From contig DXDV01000161.1 of NCBI GenBank assembly GCA_019115345.1, positions 1-10,946 on the forward strand: 10,946 nt of DNA, read 5' to 3'. The translations under genes were made by a program, and so were the position numbers. The stretch comes from Candidatus Intestinimonas stercorigallinarum. GTDB lineage: Bacteria > Bacillota > Clostridia > Oscillospirales > Oscillospiraceae. Below, piece by piece: positions 6,733-10,946 of this stretch; positions within the stretch are counted from its first letter, which is position 1; the number at the start of each line of letters is the position of its first letter. The notes beneath the pieces are model-generated. The model was not told the DNA's origin and did no database searches. It saw only the letters and a list, made by a program, of their open reading frames with translations.

Positions 6733-7992
6733 ATGTGCCAACCACGTTGCTTATATGTCACGCTGCTGGGCAGCTTCTCTATGCGCCTTTCTCAGGACGG
6801 CCGGGAACGGACCGTCACCGAGCAGGAGAGCACCTCCCGGCGGCTGTGGACCTTTCTGCAATATCTCCTCACCTATTCCGCGCGAAACGTCACTCAGGAG
6901 GAACTCATTGAGGTCCTGTGGGGCGACAGCGACATCTCCGACCCCGTCAACACCCTCAAAACCCTCCTGCACCGGGCCCGCAATATGCTCGAGTCCCTGG
7001 GTCTCCCGGACGGCAAGCGGGTCCTCCTCTACCGCCGGGGCGTCTACTCCTGGTCCCCGGAGCTAAATCTCCAAACCGATATCGACGAATTCGACCGGCT
7101 GTCCGCCCAGTTCTCCGCCGCCTCCCGCTCTCCGGAGGGCCTGGACGCCGCCATCCGGGCCGTGGCCCTCTATCAGGGGGATTTCCTCCCCTCCGCCTCT
7201 GGAAGCCCCTGGGCCATCTCCCTGCGCACCCACTACCACAGCCGCTTCCTCCAGCTTTGCGGCGAGGCCGCCAATATCCTCCAGAGCATGGGCAGTTCAG
7301 ACCGGGCCCTGGAGCTGGCCCGGGCCGCCACCGCCATGGACCCCTACGACGAGCCCTCCCACCTCCTCTACATGGAGCTGCTCTCCGCCTCCGGCGCCCA
7401 GCAGGCCGCCATCCAGCACTATACATACGTGACCAAGCTCTTCATGGACCAGCTGGGGGTCGCCCCCTCCGAAGAGATGGTCCAGCTCTACCGCTCCCTC
7501 TCCAAATCCACCGAGGGTCTGGAGCTGGATCTGCGGGTGGTGCGGGAAGAGCTGTTGGAAAAGGACGAGCAGGCCGGGGCTTTCTTCTGTGAATACGCCG
7601 TCTTTCAGGATATCTACCGCCTGGAGGCCAGGATCGCCCGCCGCACCGGCCAGGTGATCGAGCTGGTCATGATGACCCTGTTGGGGAAACAGGGCCACCG
7701 CCTGACCCCGAGCGACGCCGCCTCCTCTATGTCCGACCTGCGGTCGGCCATCCACTCCAGCCTGCGCTCCGGCGACATCTTTACCCGTTCCAGCCCCATC
7801 CAGTTTCTCATCCTGCTCCCCTCCGCCAGCTACGAAAACGCCGTCAAGGTCTGCCAGCGGATCCTTGCCGCCTTCTCCCAGACCTCCGGCGGGCGGATCT
7901 CCACCCCCAGCTACAGCCTGCTGCCGGTGCTCCCCTACAAGGAGGACAAAGGCGAAGATTTTCAGCCCTTCCATCGGTTTACCACGGGCTGA
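6733..7992 (+). CDS. SARP/BTAD-type transcriptional regulator with degenerate GGDEF-like C-terminus
   Basis: A 419-residue cytosolic regulator. Residues 6-110 form an OmpR-like winged helix as in SARP proteins: LLGSFSMRL at the start, the helix NTLKTLLHRARNML (73-86), and the wing around YRRGVYSWSP. Residues about 115-258 are a bacterial transcriptional activation (BTAD) domain of TPR-like helices, with DIDEFDRL, AVALYQGDFLP, RALELARAATAMDPYDEPSH and the closing AAIQHYTYVTKLFMDQLGVAPSEEMVQLY. Residues about 285-405 look like a decayed diguanylate cyclase fold: LRSAIHSSLRSGDIFTRSSPIQFLILLP places SSPIQF where RYGGDEF would be, so catalysis is not expected. AGGTGA (6721-6726) lies 6 nt before the ATG. 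The gene has its own promoter and terminator, so it is probably monocistronic. Its targets are unknown. Confidence 0.88.
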   Translation: MCQPRCLYVTLLGSFSMRLSQDGRERTVTEQESTSRRLWTFLQYLLTYSARNVTQEELIEVLWGDSDISDPVNTLKTLLHRARNMLESLGLPDGKRVLLYRRGVYSWSPELNLQTDIDEFDRLSAQFSAASRSPEGLDAAIRAVALYQGDFLPSASGSPWAISLRTHYHSRFLQLCGEAANILQSMGSSDRALELARAATAMDPYDEPSHLLYMELLSASGAQQAAIQHYTYVTKLFMDQLGVAPSEEMVQLYRSLSKSTEGLELDLRVVREELLEKDEQAGAFFCEYAVFQDIYRLEARIARRTGQVIELVMMTLLGKQGHRLTPSDAASSMSDLRSAIHSSLRSGDIFTRSSPIQFLILLPSASYENAVKVCQRILAAFSQTSGGRISTPSYSLLPVLPYKEDKGEDFQPFHRFTTG

Positions 7993-8006
7993 ATTTGGCG
8001 GGCAAC

Positions 8007-8095
8007 GTTCCCCAATACCCCTGCAAAATACAAATTTGATCCCGGATCGCTATTTTGCGGTCCGGGATCATTTTTAGATGGTGTATTTGGGGAAC
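8007..8095. repeat. nested inverted repeat enclosing the terminator
   Basis: Outer arms GTTCCCCAATACCCC (8007-8021) and, inverted, GTTCCCCAAATACACC (8080-8095) pair with one bulged base and one mismatch. They enclose the terminator hairpin at 8037-8070. The result is an 89-bp nested palindrome filling most of the gap between two convergent genes. It could be a large terminator, a REP-like repeat or a remnant of a small inverted-repeat element; no gene or clear target duplication is seen. Confidence 0.6.
8037..8075 (+). terminator. intrinsic terminator of the SARP-like gene, probably bidirectional
   Basis: A 14-bp stem (8037-8050 with 8057-8070, one G-U pair) with a TATTTT loop is followed by TTTTT (8071-8075). 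On the minus strand the stem is followed by AATTTGTATTTT, so it may also end the convergent spoVFAB transcript. Confidence 0.85.
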
Positions 8096-8154
8096 AATCG
8101 ATTTCGCGGCAGACCCTTTTGTCCATGCCCGGCCGTCGGAGGCATATCCCCCTG

Positions 8155-8751
8155 TCAGTCCGGTCCGGCCCCGCCCGGCCCCAGCAGCAGCGGCTGGAGC
8201 TGCCGGCCCTGGAGGGCGGCGTCCACCGTGTCGTTGATCTTTGTGAAGTCGGCCACCAGAGAGGTGGGCTTTCCCTCCGGATCATCCTGGCGGAAGGGGA
8301 CGAAGTAGACGTGCTTCTTGTCCAGCAGGGCGGCGATGTTCTTGGCCGAGCCCGCCAGACCGTCGTTGGTGGACACCGCCACCACCACCGGCCGGCCGTT
8401 GCGCCACATGGCCTTGGCCGCCATGGTCACCGCCGTGTCGCTCAGGCCGCCGGCCAGCCGGGCCAGGGTGCTCCCCGTACAGGGAGCGATGATCAGCACA
8501 TCCAACAGCTTCTTGGGGCCGATGGGCTCGGCCTTGGGGATGGTGTCGATGACCCGTTTGTCGCAGATGCGCTCCATGTCCCGGAGAAATTCGTGGGCGG
8601 GCCCGAACCGGCTGTCGGTCCCGGCGCTCTTCTCCGAGACGATGGGGGTCACGTCCCCGTATCTGGCCTTGGCCCGCTCCAGGGCGGGCAGGGCCTGATC
8701 GTATGTACAAAAGGACCCGCAAAAGGCGAATCCCACCCGGATCTGCTCCAT
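8155..8751 (-). CDS. spoVFB: dipicolinate synthase subunit B
   Basis: Flavoprotein-like subunit (198 residues) of the mother-cell enzyme that makes dipicolinate, the calcium chelator of the spore core. It begins MEQIRVGFAFCGSFCTY, a characteristic start of this subunit. It carries PIVSEKSAGTDSRFG, the block LLDVLIIAPCTGSTLARLAGGLSDTAVTMAAKA, and RPVVVAVSTNDGLAGSAKNI, all typical of the dipicolinate synthase B branch of the flavoprotein (PF02441) family. Two ATGs are possible. AGGAG lies 7 nt before the ATG at 8751 but only 1 nt before the one at 8757, so I take 8751. It follows spoVFA by 2 nt and is surely co-transcribed with it. The last residues (PLLLGPGGAGPD) are low-complexity. Confidence 0.93.
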   Translation of the reverse strand: MEQIRVGFAFCGSFCTYDQALPALERAKARYGDVTPIVSEKSAGTDSRFGPAHEFLRDMERICDKRVIDTIPKAEPIGPKKLLDVLIIAPCTGSTLARLAGGLSDTAVTMAAKAMWRNGRPVVVAVSTNDGLAGSAKNIAALLDKKHVYFVPFRQDDPEGKPTSLVADFTKINDTVDAALQGRQLQPLLLGPGGAGPD

Positions 8752-8753
8752 GC

Positions 8754-9620
8754 TCATGCTCCTAACTCACATAGAATGTGGGAAATGGTGTCCCGGAGGA
8801 TCTTCCCCGCCGTGACGGGGGCCACCTTGCCGGGGAGGGAGAGGGCCCAGATCACCCGCACCCCCAGCGCCGCCGCCGCCTCCAGGTCCACCCCGCCGGG
8901 GCGGGAGGCCAGGTCGATCACCAGGCAGTCCGGCTCCAGCTGCTCCAGGCGGCGGGCGTCCAGCACCCGGGCGGGGACGGTGTTCACCACCAGGTCGTAG
9001 GCACACAGGCCCCCGTCCAGCCCCTCCAGGGGCTCCGGGGCGTAGCCGTATGCCTCCGCCCAGGCAAGGTCCGCCCACTTCCGGGCGGCCACGCTGACCC
9101 GCGCCCCCAGGGCCCGAAAGCGGTGGGCGGTCAGCTTCCCCACCCGGCCGAAGCCCACCACCAGCACCCGGGCGCCGTGGAGGGTGATGGGCAGCTCCTC
9201 CATGGCCAGCTGCACCGCCCCCTCGGCGGTGGGGACGGCGTTGGCCACCGCCAGCTCCTCCCGCTGGAAGTAATCGAAGAGCCGCAGGCCCCGCTCCCGC
9301 GCCAGCTCCAGCAGCTCCGGCGACGCCCGGCCGGCGCACACCACCTGCCCCGGCCGCAGGACGTCCAGCACCTCGGCCAGCTCCGGCCGCCGCCTGGAGA
9401 AGGGGGCGTTGAGCCGCCCGTCCTCCCCCGCCGCCGGCAGAGGCAGCACCACGCAGTCGGCCAGCCGGGCCAGAGACAGGCCGGCCGCCGGCTCGGGCGC
9501 CCCCTCCGCCTCCTCCAGGGCCCAGGTGTGGACCGTGTGGCCCTCCTCCCCCAGGAGCTGGGCCAGCCGTACCTGCCGCAGGTCGCCTCCCACCACCCAG
9601 ATGTTCCACTCGTTCCTCAT
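8754..9620 (-). CDS. spoVFA: dipicolinate synthase subunit A
   Basis: NAD(P)-dependent subunit of dipicolinate synthase, which converts the dihydrodipicolinate-pathway intermediate of lysine biosynthesis to dipicolinic acid in the mother cell during sporulation. The 288-residue protein has the N-terminal segment IWVVGGDLRQVRLAQLL, then EELAVANAVPTAEGAVQLAMEELPITL before the Rossmann loop VLVVGFGRVGKLTAHRF (GxGxxG at 156-161). It ends with WALSLPGKVAPVTAGKILRDTI, a signature of this subunit. Length matches the family. The ATG at 9620 is preceded by GGAGGGGAG at 5 nt; the frame is open to 9764 but that extension is unlike the family and overlaps the divergent promoter. A sigma-K-like promoter lies just upstream. 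Confidence 0.93.
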   Translation of the reverse strand: MRNEWNIWVVGGDLRQVRLAQLLGEEGHTVHTWALEEAEGAPEPAAGLSLARLADCVVLPLPAAGEDGRLNAPFSRRRPELAEVLDVLRPGQVVCAGRASPELLELARERGLRLFDYFQREELAVANAVPTAEGAVQLAMEELPITLHGARVLVVGFGRVGKLTAHRFRALGARVSVAARKWADLAWAEAYGYAPEPLEGLDGGLCAYDLVVNTVPARVLDARRLEQLEPDCLVIDLASRPGGVDLEAAAALGVRVIWALSLPGKVAPVTAGKILRDTISHILCELGA

Positions 9621-9648
9621 GCTTCTCCCCTCCATGTTCCGTCTGGGC

Positions 9649-9677
9649 CATCCTATTCCCGCCCCCGGGAAAGGGTG
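9649..9677 (-). promoter_or_regulatory. possible sigma-K promoter of spoVFAB
   Basis: On the minus strand CACC (9677-9674) precedes AATAGGATG (9657-9649) by 16 nt, near the sigma-K pattern of an AC core in the -35 and CATANNNTA in the -10. In Bacillus subtilis spoVF is a sigma-K target, which makes the match credible, but the -10 is imperfect at its first and last bases. Confidence 0.4.
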
Positions 9678-9688
9678 ACGGCGGGTCA

Positions 9689-9717
9689 TTGACAGACTGG
9701 AGGGCAGCGGATACAAT
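9689..9717 (+). promoter_or_regulatory. strong sigma-A promoter of the TIGR04255 gene
   Basis: Perfect TTGACA (9689-9694), 17-nt spacer, TACAAT (9712-9717). The start is expected near 9724, about 43 nt before the ATG at 9767. It lies just upstream of the divergent sigma-K-like promoter of spoVFAB. Confidence 0.8.
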
Positions 9718-9766
9718 AGGAGAGTACGAGCCCCCATCCGGGCCATTTGGGAAGGAGCGTCCACTT

Positions 9767-10561
9767 ATGCTGTTTGCAGACTACCAGCGCTACCAATATG
9801 CCCGCAGCCCCCTCATCGAGGTCATCTGCCAGCTGCGGTTCCCCACCATCCTCTCCATCAACACCGCCGAGCCCGCCGACTTCCAGGAGGCCATCCGCCA
9901 GGACTTCCCCCGGTACGCCGCCCGGAAGGAGCAGGGACCTCCCAAGCTGGTGGGGGCCGGCGGTCCCAACCCCAAGGTGGAGCCCCAGAGCCCCATCACC
10001 AACCACAGCTTCGTCTCCGCCGACGGCTTCTGGAAGATCAACCTCACCAAGGACTTCATCGCCCTGTCCACCCTGCGCTACACCCGCTGGGAGGACTTCG
10101 CCCTCCGGCTGGACAAGCCCCTGGCCCAGTTCATCCAGGTCTACCAGCCCGCCTTTTTCCAGCGGCTGGGCCTGCGGTACGTGAACGCCATCTCCAAAAA
10201 GCGGTTGGGTCTCACCGACCTCCTCTGGGACGACCTGATCCGCTCCCCCTACCTGGGCATCCTGGGGGAACCCGACGTGGATGAGACCAAGGTGGGCCGC
10301 TCCTCCGTGGACACCGAGATCGCCCTGGACGGCGGCGTGCGGATGAAGGTCCACGCCGGTCCCGGCCTCATCAACGGCGGCAAGCAGGACCCGGAGCCCA
10401 AGTTCATCCTGGACGGGGACTTCTCCCACAGCGGGGAGCTCTCCGCCGAAAAGCTCCCCGCCGCCCTGGAGGAGCTCCACCGCTACGCCGTGCGTTTCTT
10501 CCACGGGGCCATCCTGCCCGAGCTCCACGAGGCCATGGGCCCTGCCCCCATGGCCGAATAG
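9767..10561 (+). CDS. TIGR04255-family protein of unknown function
   Basis: A 264-residue, probably cytosolic protein with no signal peptide or membrane helix. The N-terminal segment SPLIEVICQLRFPTILSI...ADFQEAIRQDFPRY is the mark of the TIGR04255 family. VSADGFWKINLTKDFIALST...YTRWEDF and QRLGLRYVNAI are further family-like blocks. No catalytic motif is apparent, and the role of this family is unknown to me. The ATG at 9767 is preceded by AAGGAG (9752-9757) at 9 nt; the longer frame from 9689 would begin inside the promoter. The gene has its own strong promoter and ends in a terminator, so it is monocistronic. Confidence 0.85.
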   Translation: MLFADYQRYQYARSPLIEVICQLRFPTILSINTAEPADFQEAIRQDFPRYAARKEQGPPKLVGAGGPNPKVEPQSPITNHSFVSADGFWKINLTKDFIALSTLRYTRWEDFALRLDKPLAQFIQVYQPAFFQRLGLRYVNAISKKRLGLTDLLWDDLIRSPYLGILGEPDVDETKVGRSSVDTEIALDGGVRMKVHAGPGLINGGKQDPEPKFILDGDFSHSGELSAEKLPAALEELHRYAVRFFHGAILPELHEAMGPAPMAE

Positions 10562-10569
10562 ACAGACAA

Positions 10570-10611
10570 AAAGACGGCCGGCAGGGGCTCCGCCCCTCTC
10601 CGGCCGTCTTT
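10570..10611. terminator. bidirectional terminator between convergent genes
   Basis: Outer arms AAAGACGGCCGG (10570-10581) and CCGGCCGTCTTT (10600-10611) enclose an inner AGGGGC-TCC-GCCCCT hairpin, with small bulges between the two stems. TTT follows on the plus strand and TTTTT on the minus strand, so it can end both the TIGR04255 and the GNAT transcripts. Confidence 0.88.
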
Positions 10612-10617
10612 CCGCGC

Positions 10618-10946
10618 TCACTGTTTGCCCTTGGTCAGGTCCTTTTCAAAGCAGATGAGGATCTCCCGCCGGAAGCCCTCGAAAAAGAACTCGGTCTCCC
10701 CCGCCAGGCGGTAGCCCAGCTTGGGGTAGAAGGCGGCGGCGGGGGCGTTGCCCTCGTAGGTGTCCAGCCGCATAGCCCGGCAGCCCTTACCCACCGCCAG
10801 CCCCTCGGCGAAGGCCACGAACCGCCGGCCCCAGCCGCCGCCGGCGGCGTCCGGGTGGATGCACAGGGTGTGGATGACCAGCACCTCCTTGGGCTTGGCC
10901 GCCACCGTCCAGGGGATCTTGGCGTACTCCTCCGGCTGGACCTGGT
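10618..10946 (-). CDS. GNAT-family N-acetyltransferase, C-terminal part only
   Basis: C-terminal 109 or so residues of an acetyl-CoA-dependent N-acetyltransferase; the N-terminus lies beyond the window end. The visible part runs from VQPEEYAKIPW, through the beta-4 strand VLVIHTLCIHP and an acetyl-CoA loop DAAGGGWGRRFVAFAEGLA that stands where Q/RxxGxG/A is usual. Then come MRLDTYEGNAPAAAFYPKLGY, the classic beta-5/alpha-4 region with NxxAxxFYxKLGY, and a final CFEKDL strand. The reading frame is open to the edge, so the GTG at 10905 is not the true start. The substrate is unknown. Confidence 0.9.
   Translation of the reverse strand, partial: QVQPEEYAKIPWTVAAKPKEVLVIHTLCIHPDAAGGGWGRRFVAFAEGLAVGKGCRAMRLDTYEGNAPAAAFYPKLGYRLAGETEFFFEGFRREILICFEKDLTKGKQ

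Noticed and set aside
9621..9764. Longer start for spoVFA at 9764.
   Set aside because: The extra 48 residues do not resemble the family, overlap the divergent promoter, and the ATG at 9620 has a strong ribosome site.

Overview
The window reads as chromosomal DNA of a GC-rich, spore-forming Firmicute, most likely an Oscillospiraceae-type gut clostridium. This is inferred from the very GC-rich third codon positions, AGGAGG-type ribosome binding sites, a lipoprotein of the clostridial pattern, and a dipicolinate synthase pair (spoVFA/spoVFB), which belongs to endospore formers. No mobile element, rRNA, tRNA or CRISPR array was seen.

Layout. Positions 1-533 (minus) hold the 5' part of an NCS2-family xanthine/uracil-type nucleobase permease. 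A 410-bp AT-rich divergent control region follows (534-943). It has a good sigma-A promoter on each strand and two inverted repeats. On the plus strand comes a tight operon: FecCD-type ABC permease (944-2038), a FecE-type ATPase fused in frame to a C-terminal SAM-dependent methyltransferase (2038-3528), a FecB-type lipoprotein binding protein (3533-4651), an XdhC/CoxI molybdenum-hydroxylase maturation protein (4662-5675) and an IclR-family regulator (5685-6455). A GC-rich hairpin separates this from a monocistronic SARP/BTAD-type regulator with a degenerate GGDEF-like C-terminal part (6733-7992). Its promoter carries a 21-bp palindrome over the -10. A nested inverted repeat/terminator (8007-8095) divides it from the convergent spoVFA-spoVFB operon (9620-8155, minus). 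A TIGR04255-family protein (9767-10561, plus) is transcribed divergently from spoVFA. A bidirectional terminator and a partial GNAT acetyltransferase (minus) close the window.

How the parts may work together. A purine-type permease, XdhC and an ABC importer of the FecBCD class (which includes the MolBCA molybdate/tungstate importers as well as iron-chelate and cobalamin importers) suggest a unit that supplies substrate and metal or cofactor to a molybdenum hydroxylase such as a xanthine dehydrogenase. The IclR protein at the operon end is a likely local regulator. The most unusual element is the ABC ATPase-methyltransferase fusion. The transported ligand and the methyl acceptor cannot be read from the sequence.
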